DNA of 18,171 nucleotides, taken from positions 1-18,171 of the forward strand of contig DATECY010000148.1 of the NCBI GenBank assembly GCA_035286665.1, given 5' to 3'. Below the pieces are notes generated by a model. It was not told where the DNA came from, searched no databases, and saw only the letters and a program-made list of their open reading frames with translations. A program made the translations under genes and the position numbers. Positions 1 through 6,851 of the stretch are shown here, piece by piece; the first letter of the stretch is position 1; every line of letters starts with the position of its first letter. This DNA comes from RBG-16-68-21 sp035286665. GTDB lineage: Bacteria; Actinomycetota; Acidimicrobiia; Spongiisociales; UBA11373.

Positions 1-630
1 ACCCGTCGACTCGATGCGCAGCACCTCGTCCCAGAGCGGGGCCAGCTCCTCGGGTGAAGTCGGAGTATGCATCGCGAAGGCCACCGGACCGATGCGCCCA
101 GCTCGCCGCCGTGCCCGACGCAGGTCGCTGCGCAGGCTGGAAGAAACCAGCGCCTCAGATCCGTCGGCATCGGCGGGAATCTCCAACGACGGACTCGATC
201 GGGACACGCGGGTGACGACTCGGAGCCCTCCGGCGCTGCGCAGGCCGTCCGCGATCTCCGTCCCCCCGATGATGCCGCCGAGCGTTATCGGAAGCCTCAG
301 CTCGGCGATGGCGCTCAGCAATCGGCGAAGGGCAGGGCCGTCCTGATAGACGAACCCCCCCGGTTCGCCGTGGACGCCCTGACCGACCAGCCCGAGCCGC
401 CGGATCCGACCGATCTTCCTCCGTGGCCGCGAGAGCGGAGCAGCCGCAACGAGTTGTCCCGAATCGAACACACACACCACCAGGAGGTCGTCGGACCGAC
501 CAAGATGCTCGATCCCGGCCATCACCCAGTCATGCCTGAGGACGGGAGCGTCGACGACGGCGCGGAGCCGGTTCCAAGCCTCGCCGAGGGGGACGACCTC
601 CTCGGGGCTCCGGAGTGTCCTGACCTCCAT
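1..630 (-). CDS. CelD/BcsL-like GNAT acetyltransferase, N-terminal part (runs off left edge)
   Basis: An open minus-strand frame begins with ATG at 630-628 and stays open for 210 codons to the window edge, so the C-terminal part is missing. The N-terminus has the look of the CelD/BcsL family (BioF2-like acetyltransferase, PF13480): a Trp-containing helix (RHDWVMAGIEHLG, near residue 35), then LLVVCVFDSGQLVAAAPLS near 54-72, a typical strand, then an Arg-rich segment SSSLRSDLRRARRRA near 175-189, which in this family precedes the catalytic GNAT half. Relatives are linked to exopolysaccharide or peptidoglycan-type acyl transfer, but the substrate cannot be read here. A GGGGGA stretch lies about 9 bases before the ATG and may be the ribosome site. 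It is transcribed away from the tRNA. Family call is from memory of sequence patterns; the exact reaction is unknown. Confidence 0.72.
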   Translation of the reverse strand, partial: MEVRTLRSPEEVVPLGEAWNRLRAVVDAPVLRHDWVMAGIEHLGRSDDLLVVCVFDSGQLVAAAPLSRPRRKIGRIRRLGLVGQGVHGEPGGFVYQDGPALRRLLSAIAELRLPITLGGIIGGTEIADGLRSAGGLRVVTRVSRSSPSLEIPADADGSEALVSSSLRSDLRRARRRAGRIGPVAFAMHTPTSPEELAPLWDEVLRIESTG

Positions 631-755
631 TGGTGCCTGTCCCCCTACATCGCCGACGGATCACGGGATCGCACGCGTCGCGGCGACCCCAGGCGAGCAT
701 CGGGCGTCGCGGCGGCGACGCTTGAGGCGGGAGTGAGGCTCCGGTCGGTCCCGCC

Positions 756-761
756 TACAAT
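756..761 (+). promoter_or_regulatory. -10 box of the tRNA-Ala promoter
   Basis: TACAAT lies 13 bases before the first base of the mature tRNA, which would put transcription start about 6 bases upstream of it. The -35 position 17 bases upstream reads GTGAGG, a weak match. Confidence 0.6.
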
Positions 762-774
762 CGGCGCCCCTCCT

Positions 775-851
775 GGGGGTGTAGCTCAGCCCGGCAGAGC
801 GCTTCCCTCGCACGGAAGAAGCCAGGGGTTCAAATCCCCTCACCTCCACCA
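775..851 (+). tRNA. tRNA-Ala, anticodon CGC
   Basis: The sequence folds into a full cloverleaf of 77 bases including an encoded CCA. The acceptor arm GGGGGTG pairs with CACCTCC and contains the G3-U70 wobble pair that marks alanine tRNAs. The D stem is GCTC/GAGC with a 9-base loop holding GG. The anticodon stem CTTCC/GGAAG closes the loop CTCGCAC, giving anticodon CGC, which reads GCG. The T stem AGGGG/CCCCT closes TTCAAAT. Discriminator is A, followed by CCA at 849-851. GCG is a common alanine codon in this GC-rich DNA. Confidence 0.97.
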
Positions 852-861
852 GCCACCCGCA

Positions 862-881
862 AGGCGCAGTGCGCAGCGCCT
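862..881. terminator. Hairpin between convergent tRNA-Ala and translin gene
   Basis: AGGCGC and GCGCCT form a perfect 6-bp stem around an 8-base loop. It lies 11 bases after the tRNA and overlaps the stop codon of the converging translin gene, so it could end transcripts from either side. There is no T tract, so its terminator role is an inference. Confidence 0.4.
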
Positions 882-1497
882 ACCGCCCCTGCAGCTCCCT
901 GCGCAGGCGTTCCTGCACGACTGTCGTGGTGAGGTCCGAGCGACTCCGCTCCACAAGCGCCCTGGCGACGTCGGTCGTCCGCCGCAGCCCGCCGGTCATG
1001 CCGTCGGGATAGTCGACGGTGGCCAGGAACTCGACGACGGCGTCCATCGCCTCGAGGGTCGACGCGGCAGGTCCCAACTCGTCGGCGCGCAGCAGGTCGA
1101 GCATCCGACGCCTCAATTCCCCGACGGCCTCGCCCAACCCGTTGAGATAGGCGGCTGGTTCCACTCCGAGTTCCCGGGGCAGCGGCAGCGGCGCCCCCGA
1201 GCCGAGCGCGGCGGTCAGCCGCGCCTCGGCGTATTCCTTGGCAGCATCGTGAATGAACCCGGCGTTCCCGACGTCGGGATGCGGCGCCAGCACGTCGGTC
1301 GCCTCTCGGAGCAGCGACCCCGCCTCGGTCATGAGGGCGTTCGCCTCAGCCGCCTCGCCGCGGTGGAGCGCCCGGATCGCATTCGCAGACGAGCGGATCA
1401 CCTTGCGACAGTTGGCCAGCCCGCGCTCGCGTGCCCGGTACTTGTCGTCGAACACCTCGGTGACCGAACGGCGCAGGGGTTCGAGGTCAGGATTCAC
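880..1497 (-). CDS. Translin family protein (bacterial/archaeal type)
   Basis: This 205-residue, mostly helical protein matches the translin family (PF01997) along its length. Visible signatures are SANAIRALHRGE near 37-48, the acidic segment HDAAKEYAEA (83-92), YLNGLGEAVGELRRR (117-131) and the diagnostic VDYPDGMTGGLRRTTDVAR (161-179). In eukaryotes translin with TRAX forms the C3PO ribonuclease; archaeal homologues also cut RNA. TRAX-like acidic residues appear kept (E88, E91, E127, D176), so RNase activity is plausible but not shown. The start is GTG, 4 bases after the stop of the upstream membrane-protein gene, which suggests co-transcription with it and with the molybdenum cofactor genes. 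Relatives in databases are often mislabelled. Family confident; biological role unknown. Confidence 0.88.
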   Translation of the reverse strand: MNPDLEPLRRSVTEVFDDKYRARERGLANCRKVIRSSANAIRALHRGEAAEANALMTEAGSLLREATDVLAPHPDVGNAGFIHDAAKEYAEARLTAALGSGAPLPLPRELGVEPAAYLNGLGEAVGELRRRMLDLLRADELGPAASTLEAMDAVVEFLATVDYPDGMTGGLRRTTDVARALVERSRSDLTTTVVQERLRRELQGR

Positions 1498-1501
1498 GGG
1501 A

Positions 1502-1804
1502 TCAGAAGGAAACCTTGACGTCCTCGTCGTCAGCGGCCGTCCGCCATGGGGGCGGCTGCTGGCCCTGCTTGATCCTCAGAAGCACGGCGATGTACCCGCC
1601 GATGAGGACGTCGACGATCAGATTGCCGATGAGGAGAGCGCGAGAACCGGTGGCCACGGCGGCGCCAAGGGACACCGGCATCAGCAGAGCGAGCGACATC
1701 AGTGCCACTCGACGGCGGGAAAGGACCTGATCGCGGTGCGTGACCGGCCCCCGAGAACGGGTGGGCCGGGTCATGCGGCGAAGCGGTGGTCTCGACTGGG
1801 TCAC
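1502..1804 (-). CDS. Small two-helix membrane protein, unknown function
   Basis: A 100-residue protein with a basic N-terminus (about 33 residues rich in Arg, Pro and Ser), two hydrophobic segments near 33-52 and 57-76, and a short polar, acidic tail ending DDEDVKVSF. I do not recognise a family. The GTG start at 1804 is chosen because a strong ribosome site GGGAGGA (minus strand, 1818-1812) lies 7 bases upstream; an internal ATG at 1774 is the alternative. It follows moaB by 59 bases and ends 4 bases before the translin start, so it is probably translated with translin. Whether it tethers translin to the membrane is only a guess from position. Confidence 0.7.
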   Translation of the reverse strand: MTQSRPPLRRMTRPTRSRGPVTHRDQVLSRRRVALMSLALLMPVSLGAAVATGSRALLIGNLIVDVLIGGYIAVLLRIKQGQQPPPWRTAADDEDVKVSF

Positions 1805-1820
1805 TCGGGTGTCCTCCCGC

Positions 1821-1840
1821 TGGCGCCTTCGACGGCGCCA
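1821..1840 (-). other. Intercistronic hairpin before the small membrane protein gene
   Basis: TGGCGCC and GGCGCCA form a perfect 7-bp stem with a 6-base loop in the 59-base gap between moaB and the next gene. On the minus-strand transcript it ends 2 bases before the ribosome site at 1818-1812, so it could act as an attenuator, a processing site or a weak terminator. Confidence 0.45.
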
Positions 1841-1863
1841 CTGTTCGCCTCAGTATGGAGGCC

Positions 1864-2367
1864 TCAGCCCCCATTGGCGAGCCAATCCGTATCTCCGTGG
1901 GCCGTCGGGTCCCCGCCGATCAGCGTGATCGCATGCTTCAGTGCCGGCCCCACCACCGCCAGAGATTCACGGACACCCGCGGTCGAGCCGGGCAGGTTGA
2001 GTACGAGAGACCGCCCGGCGATGCCGCACACGCCACGAGACAACATGCCGTGGGGATTCACCCCGAAGGTCGCAGCGCGCATGGCCTCGGCGAGGCCGGG
2101 TGCCTCGCGCTCGATCACCTGCCGAGTCGCCTCCGGGGTGAGATCGCGCGGTGCGACCCCGGTGCCCCCGGTCGTCACGATCACATCGATCCCAATCGCC
2201 ACGGCATCCCGCAAGGCACCGGCGACGCTGTCGACCCCGTCGGGCACGACCCGCGCCGTGACCTCGAACCCGAGAGCCGTCAGCACCTCGATCGCCGCGG
2301 GGCCGCTGCGATCCTCCGCCGCCCCGGCGCTGACCCGATCGGACACGGTGAGGACGTGTGCCTTCAC
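1864..2367 (-). CDS. moaB: Molybdopterin adenylyltransferase-like protein MoaB/MogA
   Basis: A 167-residue MoaB/Mog-family protein (MoCF-binding fold). Known members activate molybdopterin by adenylylation before metal insertion. Seen: HVLTVSDR at the N-terminus (4-11), TTGGTG at 65-70 followed by PRDLTPEA (73-80), PGLAEAMR near 90-97, SRGVCGIAG near 110-118 and NLPGS at 124-128, all characteristic. The start chosen is GTG at 2367, which overlaps the moaC stop by 4 bases (GTGA) and has GGGGGAG 8 bases upstream; a GTG three codons earlier (2376) is possible. The longer open frame upstream is read through moaC and is not real. In the absence of the rest of the pathway I cannot separate MoaB from MogA. 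Confidence 0.93.
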   Translation of the reverse strand: MKAHVLTVSDRVSAGAAEDRSGPAAIEVLTALGFEVTARVVPDGVDSVAGALRDAVAIGIDVIVTTGGTGVAPRDLTPEATRQVIEREAPGLAEAMRAATFGVNPHGMLSRGVCGIAGRSLVLNLPGSTAGVRESLAVVGPALKHAITLIGGDPTAHGDTDWLANGG

Positions 2368-2831
2368 CGTCGCCACTCCCCCGAGCGACCACCCGACTTC
2401 GTCAAGAGCCGCACCGGGCCGATCTCCGCGCCACGCTCCAAGCCTTTGATCATGTCGTAGATGGTGATCGCCCCGATCGACGCACCCGTGATGGCCTCCA
2501 TCTCGACGCCCGTGCGTCCGACGGTCCGCACGGTCACCACCACCCTGGCCCCTTCGGGAGTCTCCTCGACGTCCGCCTCGACGGCCGTGAGGGCGATGGG
2601 GTGACACAAAGGGATCAGGTCGGCGGTCCGCTTGGCGCCTGTGATCGCTGCCACCCGGGCGACCCCGCGGGCATCGCCCTTCGGGAGGCTCCCGGCGAAG
2701 AGGGCGGCCTTGACGTCGCCTCGCAGGTGGACGATCGCCTCGGCCGTTGCCGACCGCTCGGTCTCGGCCTTGGCCCCGACGTCCACCATTCGCGGCCGAC
2801 CCTGCTCGTCCAGGTGCGTGATCTCATCCAC
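2364..2831 (-). CDS. moaC: Cyclic pyranopterin monophosphate synthase MoaC
   Basis: MoaC completes the conversion of GTP to cyclic pyranopterin monophosphate, the first step of molybdenum cofactor synthesis, after MoaA. The 155-residue length is normal. Seen: THLDEQGRPRMVDVGAK (5-21), LPKGDARGVA with K51 (49-58), LIPLCHPIALT (72-82), GVEMEAITGAS (108-118) and IYDMIKG with K129 (124-130), matching the conserved active-site segments. The GTG start at 2831 overlaps the moeA stop by 8 bases and is preceded by GGAGGAGG with a 6-base gap, a strong ribosome site. The MoaA partner is not in the window. Confidence 0.96.
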   Translation of the reverse strand: MDEITHLDEQGRPRMVDVGAKAETERSATAEAIVHLRGDVKAALFAGSLPKGDARGVARVAAITGAKRTADLIPLCHPIALTAVEADVEETPEGARVVVTVRTVGRTGVEMEAITGASIGAITIYDMIKGLERGAEIGPVRLLTKSGGRSGEWRR

Positions 2832-4059
2832 CGAGGACCTCCTCCATCGTTCGCGACTCGGGGCTGCGAAACCATTCGACCTCGACGATGCCTCCCTCGG
2901 CGACCATGCTCGTGCCTGTCGGGATCACGGCGAACGCGTCGGCAGACGCCATCCCCGATAGCACGTTCGATGCCTGCCGCTGCACGGGGTGCACCAGCCA
3001 GCCGCCATGGTGAGGCCGAGCGGTGACCCTCAGGAAGACCGTCTTCAGCGGACTCGTCGACACCCCCTCCCCCAACGTCGCCGACGAGCGGGGACGGAAC
3101 AGCAGGCGTGCTCCCATCCGATGCAGGAGGGCAGGCCGGACGAATTGCTCGAAGGCCACGGATACCGACACCGGATTGCCGGGAAGCCCAAACAGCGGAG
3201 TCCCTCCCAGGAACCCGAAGGCGAAGGGCTTCGCGGGTTGCATCGCCACCTGCCAGAACTCGATGGAGCCCAAATCGGACAGGACTCGCTTCACCAGATC
3301 ATGCTCCCCCATCGAGACGCCACCGCTGGTCAGCACCGCGTCTGCCGAGGTTGCGGCCTCGCCGAGCACGGACCGTAGGAGCCGGGCGTCGTCGGGAACG
3401 ATCCCCAGATCGATCACGACCACGCCGAGCTCACGAAGAAGAGCCGCGAGAACGGGGCGGTTGGCGTCGCGGATCGCACCGGGGCGAAGCACCGCGGTGT
3501 CCGGCGGCATCACCTCGTCGCCGGTGGAGAGTATGGCCACGGTCGGACGTCGTCCCACCACCGGATGAGCGACACCAAGCGAGGCAAGCACACCCAGGTG
3601 GAACGGGGTGAGGCGGGTGCCCGACTCGAACACGGTGGTCCCCGAGGCGACGTCCCCGCCGGCGGGCCGGACGTGGTCGCCGGCCGCCACCGAGGCGAGC
3701 ACCCTGACCTCGGTTCCCATGCTCTCGGTCTCCTCGACCATCACCACGGCGTCGGCACCGGGCGGGATCGGCGCTCCGGTCATGATCCTGACGGCTTGCC
3801 CTTGGCCAACCGGATCGGTTGGCACCGAGCCGGCTGCAAGGTCGCCGATGACCGTCAGGCTCACCGGAACCACGCTGATGTCGGCCGACCGGACTGCGAA
3901 ACCGTCCATTCCCGAGTTGGTGAACGGGGGGACGTCATGCGGGGCAACGACGTCCTCGGCGAGGACGAGGCCGAGAGCCGCTTCGAGGTCGACCGACTCG
4001 ACCGGGAGTGGGGTCATCGCTTCGAGGACCACCCGCTGCGCCTCGACGAGCGGCTTCAC
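2824..4059 (-). CDS. moeA: Molybdopterin molybdenumtransferase MoeA
   Basis: MoeA inserts molybdate into adenylylated molybdopterin. The 411-residue protein has the usual order: N-terminal MoeA domain with TNSGMDGFAVR (47-57) and MTGAPIPPGADAVV (93-106), then the MoCF-like central domain with STGDE (178-182), IRDAN (196-200) and TSGGVSMGEHD (244-254), then a C-terminal beta domain ending near EVEWFRSPESR. The start chosen is GTG at 4059, overlapping the plsY stop by 4 bases (GTGA); the frame is open upstream but that extension is read through plsY and has no family similarity. Translation is probably coupled to plsY. Paralogues of moeA exist in some actinobacteria, so the number in this genome is unknown. 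Confidence 0.96.
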   Translation of the reverse strand: MKPLVEAQRVVLEAMTPLPVESVDLEAALGLVLAEDVVAPHDVPPFTNSGMDGFAVRSADISVVPVSLTVIGDLAAGSVPTDPVGQGQAVRIMTGAPIPPGADAVVMVEETESMGTEVRVLASVAAGDHVRPAGGDVASGTTVFESGTRLTPFHLGVLASLGVAHPVVGRRPTVAILSTGDEVMPPDTAVLRPGAIRDANRPVLAALLRELGVVVIDLGIVPDDARLLRSVLGEAATSADAVLTSGGVSMGEHDLVKRVLSDLGSIEFWQVAMQPAKPFAFGFLGGTPLFGLPGNPVSVSVAFEQFVRPALLHRMGARLLFRPRSSATLGEGVSTSPLKTVFLRVTARPHHGGWLVHPVQRQASNVLSGMASADAFAVIPTGTSMVAEGGIVEVEWFRSPESRTMEEVLGG

Positions 4060-4643
4060 AATGGCTCGATCTCGTGCTCGGTTCCGCCGAACAGCCGGCG
4101 GATGTTCTCGTGGTGACGGACGACGATCAGGACGGCAGTCGCACCGGCCCAGACGAGAGACCAACCCCGATGGCCGGCCAGGGCCAGTGCAGGTGTGAAC
4201 GCGACCGCCACCGCCAGCGAGGCGATCGACGCTCGTCGAGTGCCTGCGACCACGAGTCCCCATCCGGCGAGGAGTCCGAGGCCGACGATCGGCTCGAGCC
4301 ACACCGCCAGCCCGCCCGACGTCGCCACCCCCTTCCCACCCCGGAACCGGTGCCAGAGGGGGAAGCAGTGGCCTCCTACCGCGGCGAACCCGGCAGCGAA
4401 CCCGAGCGCTTCGCCGCCCACCAGATCTCCGATGAGCGCCGCCAGGGCGCCCTTGGCGAGGTCGCCCAGCATCACAAGCCCGGCGGTCTTGCGGCCCATG
4501 GTGCGCAGAACGTTGGTCGCCCCCGGATTGCCGCTCCCACTGGCGTAGATGTCCACACCTTCGCGGCGGGCGAGCAGCACGCCGAAGTCGAGGCTGCCGA
4601 TCAGGTACCCGGCGACGACAGCGGCGATTGCGGGAAGATCCAC
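4056..4643 (-). CDS. plsY: Acyl-phosphate:glycerol-3-phosphate acyltransferase PlsY
   Basis: PlsY is a membrane enzyme that acylates glycerol 3-phosphate from acyl-phosphate made by PlsX, giving lysophosphatidic acid. The 195-residue length and several hydrophobic helices fit. The three signature motifs are present: SGSGNPGATNVLR (35-47), GGHCFPLWHRFRGGKGVAT (90-108) and RHHENIRRLFGG (176-187). The GTG start at 4643 has no ribosome site but sits 7 bases behind TACACT on the minus strand, so a leaderless transcript is likely. It heads the run plsY-moeA-moaC-moaB and is divergent from mtnP. No plsX is visible here. Confidence 0.96.
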   Translation of the reverse strand: MDLPAIAAVVAGYLIGSLDFGVLLARREGVDIYASGSGNPGATNVLRTMGRKTAGLVMLGDLAKGALAALIGDLVGGEALGFAAGFAAVGGHCFPLWHRFRGGKGVATSGGLAVWLEPIVGLGLLAGWGLVVAGTRRASIASLAVAVAFTPALALAGHRGWSLVWAGATAVLIVVRHHENIRRLFGGTEHEIEPL

Positions 4644-4650
4644 GTCGGCG

Positions 4651-4656
4651 AGTGTA
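4651..4656 (-). promoter_or_regulatory. -10 box for leaderless plsY operon
   Basis: TACACT on the minus strand is separated from the plsY GTG by 7 bases, which would make the first transcribed base at or next to the start codon. No clear -35 is seen. Confidence 0.55.
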
Positions 4657-4681
4657 GGAATCGGACCGCCCTGGGTCCCCC

Positions 4682-4687
4682 TAGGAT
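4682..4687 (+). promoter_or_regulatory. Possible -10 box for mtnP
   Basis: TAGGAT lies 14 bases before a GTG at 4702 and 32 bases before the preferred TTG start at 4720. It is about 25 bases from the divergent plsY box, so the two promoters are nearly back to back. Confidence 0.35.
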
Positions 4688-4719
4688 GTTGCTCCGACGC
4701 TGTGAGAGGAACCTTCCAC

Positions 4720-5475
4720 TTGATCGGGGTGTTCGGCGGCTCCGGATTCTACGAATTCCTCCAAGACAGTCGACCTGCACCCGTAGCCACCCCGTACGGC
4801 TCGCCCGCCGAAGTCCCCGTCATCGGAACGGTTGCCGGCGTCGAAGTCGCCTTCATCCCCCGCCACGGAAGGGAGCATCAGTTTCCTCCCCATCTGGTTC
4901 CGTACCGGGCAAACGTCTGGGCGATGAAACTCCTCGGCGTCGACCGGATCATCGCTCCCACCGCGGTCGGATCACTCGACGTCGCCTGGAAACCAGGGCA
5001 CTTCGCCGTCCCCGACCAGATCGTCGACCGGACCTGGGGTCGCCAATCGACGTTCTTCGACGGCCCCGAGGTGCGTCACGCCTCATTCGCCGACCCGTAT
5101 GACGCCACCATGCGGGCACTCGCCGTCGCCGGCATCCGATCGACCGGGGCCGTGGTCCACGACGGAGGGACCGTCGTGGTGGTCCAGGGCCCGCGATTCT
5201 CGACCAGGGCCGAGAGCGCTTCGTACGCCGCCGCGGGATGGCAGTTGATCAACATGACCCAGATGCCCGAAGCGGTGCTCGCCGCAGAGGCCGGCATCTG
5301 CTTCGTCAACGTCAGCGTGATCACCGACTACGACGTCGGCATCGCCGGCGCCGCCCCCGTGACCCACGAGGAGGTGCTCCATCGCTTCGGCGAGTCGGTG
5401 GAGACCCTCAAGGCGGGAATCGCCACCATGGTTCCTGCTCTCGCCGCCGCCGATCTGAAGTGCGCCGCCCCGTGA
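4720..5475 (+). CDS. mtnP: S-methyl-5'-thioadenosine phosphorylase-like protein
   Basis: A 251-residue PNP/MTAP-family phosphorylase; known MTAPs cleave methylthioadenosine with phosphate to adenine and methylthioribose 1-phosphate for methionine salvage. Seen: IGVFGGSGFY at the N-terminus (2-11), phosphate-site IPRHGREHQFPP (46-57), PYRANVWAMK (61-70), QGPRFSTRAES (156-166), INMTQMPEA (177-185) and ITDYD (201-205). The two Asp of TDYD are typical of 6-amino purine specificity, favouring MTA over inosine. The start is uncertain: TTG at 4720 gives the usual family N-terminus and has AGAGGA 9 bases upstream; GTG at 4702 would add six residues. Its stop overlaps the next gene by 4 bases. Confidence 0.92.
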   Translation: MIGVFGGSGFYEFLQDSRPAPVATPYGSPAEVPVIGTVAGVEVAFIPRHGREHQFPPHLVPYRANVWAMKLLGVDRIIAPTAVGSLDVAWKPGHFAVPDQIVDRTWGRQSTFFDGPEVRHASFADPYDATMRALAVAGIRSTGAVVHDGGTVVVVQGPRFSTRAESASYAAAGWQLINMTQMPEAVLAAEAGICFVNVSVITDYDVGIAGAAPVTHEEVLHRFGESVETLKAGIATMVPALAAADLKCAAP

Positions 5476-6119
5476 CGGCACCCGACGAGCGGGTCGAGGT
5501 CCACCGACACGCCGACCGCGGTGAGTACGACCGCAAGATCATCGACGAGATCCTCGACGAAGCGCTCTACTGCACGGTGGGTTTCGTCCACGACGACAGG
5601 CCGATGGTCATCCCCACCATCCATGTCAGGGTCGGCGATCGAATCGTGCTCCATGGGTCCCCGGCCTCGCGGATGCTCCGCACCCTCAAGTCTGGGGCCG
5701 AGGCGGCGGTCTCGGTGACCATTCTCGACGGCATCGTGCTCGCCCGATCGGTGTTCAACCACTCGATGAACTACCGCTCGGTCGTCCTCGTGGGGAGGGC
5801 TGAGGTGATCGATGATCCTGCCGCCAAGCTCGAGGCGATGCGGGTGTTCACCGAGAAGATCCTGCCCGGGCGGTGGGACGACGCCCGGCGCCCGAGCGAC
5901 AGGGAGTTCACAGCCACGCTCATGCTCGGCATCCCCATCGAGGCGGCGTCGGCGAAGATCCGCAGCGGCCCACCTGGTGACGACGTGGAAGACCTCGGCC
6001 TCGGTGTGTGGGCGGGAGTGATCCCCTTGTGGACCGCATCGGGGACCCCGATCCCGGCGCCGAACCTGGATCCCGAGATCGACTACCCGGAGTACCTGCG
6101 GGAGCGGTATCGCCGGTAG
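5472..6119 (+). CDS. Pyridoxamine 5'-phosphate oxidase-like FMN split-barrel protein
   Basis: A 215-residue member of the Pyridox_ox_2/NimA-like flavin-binding split-barrel group (PF12900). Seen: LDEALYCTVGFVHDDRPMVIPT (about 28-49), HGSPASRMLR (61-70), DGIVLARSVFNHSMNYRSVV (86-105), the most conserved segment, LPGRWDDARRPS, and a C-terminal WAGVIPLW. These proteins bind FMN or F420 and the substrate is usually unknown. The GTG start overlaps the mtnP stop by 4 bases (GTGA), so translation is likely coupled; a link to methylthioadenosine salvage is suggested only by this overlap. Confidence 0.88.
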   Translation: MTAPDERVEVHRHADRGEYDRKIIDEILDEALYCTVGFVHDDRPMVIPTIHVRVGDRIVLHGSPASRMLRTLKSGAEAAVSVTILDGIVLARSVFNHSMNYRSVVLVGRAEVIDDPAAKLEAMRVFTEKILPGRWDDARRPSDREFTATLMLGIPIEAASAKIRSGPPGDDVEDLGLGVWAGVIPLWTASGTPIPAPNLDPEIDYPEYLRERYRR

Positions 6120-6317
6120 GCGTTCGACGGACGGAAGCGATGGGCGAAGACCGAAGTCCGGTCACACGCCAGGCGCGGAGCCCGCCGACAACGGCCGTGT
6201 CTCCTGTGCCCACGCCGACGAGCAGTTCAAGGTTGCCGGTTGTTGCCCCTCTCCCACCCCACCGCGGCGCGCCTCCGTCGTCGTCCCTGACCCCTTCCCG
6301 CCGACGGTGTGCGCCGA

Positions 6318-6323
6318 TACGGT
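6318..6323 (+). promoter_or_regulatory. -10 box for the SAF-domain gene
   Basis: TACGGT is followed by 6 bases and then the GTG start at 6330, as expected for a leaderless transcript. The -35 position (TTCCCG, 17 bases upstream) is weak. Confidence 0.5.
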
Positions 6324-6329
6324 GCCCCG

Positions 6330-6851
6330 GTGTACTGGCTTCAGCCGCCGCCGCACCTTCGCCGGATCGGGGCAGCGCTTCTCGTCGTCGGCGCCTTCGC
6401 ATGGGATCTGCGCGGGTCGGCCACGATCCCCTACCCGGTTGCCGCACGGGAGGTGAAGGCTGGTGCCCCCATCACCGACGGCGACGTCCGATGGGTGCGT
6501 CTTCCCGAGGGCTCGCTGCGACCGACCGATCTCGACGGCGCGGTCGCCGCCGTCGACATCGCCGCCGGCGACCCGATCGCCGCATCGCTCGTCGCCCCAC
6601 AGGTGGCGCTCCCCGACGGATGGTGGGCCGTCCCCGTCGAGGTGGGCGTCGGTGCCATCCCCGGTGACACGGTCCTCCTCGTGGTCACCGACCCGCCGCT
6701 GACCGTGCCCGGCGTGGTCCTGCAGGCCCAGAGCGGTGATCGCCTCGCCCTCGACTACCGCCCGGCCCTGGTGGGCGTCCCCGGCGAAGCCGCCGCCATC
6801 GTGGCCGCCGCCGAGCGCTCCGGCCTACTCGTGGCGGCGCTGCGGCCGTAG
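6330..6851 (+). CDS. SAF-domain membrane protein (CpaB/RcpC-like)
   Basis: A 173-residue protein with one membrane segment near residues 13-25 followed by a SAF domain of the CpaB/RcpC type: PVAAREVKAGAPITDGDVRW (36-55), then LPEGSL and AAVDIAAGDPIAASLV (72-88). In CpaB the domain helps assemble Flp/Tad pili; single-SAF proteins like this are common and mostly uncharacterised in actinobacteria. The rest (90-173) is a hydrophobic, Val/Ala-rich region rather than a full RcpC domain. The GTG start at 6330 is chosen from the -10 box 6 bases upstream; the open frame extends 21 bases further. No other pilus genes are visible nearby, though a secreted PKD-like protein follows uppP. Confidence 0.8.
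   Translation: MYWLQPPPHLRRIGAALLVVGAFAWDLRGSATIPYPVAAREVKAGAPITDGDVRWVRLPEGSLRPTDLDGAVAAVDIAAGDPIAASLVAPQVALPDGWWAVPVEVGVGAIPGDTVLLVVTDPPLTVPGVVLQAQSGDRLALDYRPALVGVPGEAAAIVAAAERSGLLVAALRP

Noticed and set aside
705..720. Inverted repeat CGTCGC/GCGACG before the tRNA
   Set aside because: A 6-bp stem of this composition is expected by chance in such GC-rich DNA and it is not placed after a gene end.
661..849. Minus-strand frame giving a peptide starting MEVRGFEPLASSVRG
   Set aside because: It is antisense to the tRNA-Ala; peptides of this look are a familiar tRNA translation artefact.
67..1518. Long plus-strand frame of 483 codons
   Set aside because: It runs antisense through the acetyltransferase and translin genes and straight through the tRNA; its Arg/Pro/Gly-rich composition is that of a high-GC shadow frame.
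2368..2607. N-terminal extension of MoaB in the open frame
   Set aside because: It lies inside moaC and is low-complexity; the GTG overlapping the moaC stop has a proper ribosome site.
4060..4302. N-terminal extension of MoeA in the open frame
   Set aside because: It lies inside plsY, is Arg-rich and unlike MoeA; the GTG at 4059 gives the normal N-terminus.
4008..5102. 364-codon plus-strand frame across plsY and mtnP
   Set aside because: Covers parts of two confident genes in other frames and has no recognisable similarity.
6120..6329. Possible small gene between the split-barrel and SAF genes
   Set aside because: Frames here are Pro/Arg/Ser-rich with no start supported by a ribosome site or promoter other than that of the SAF gene.
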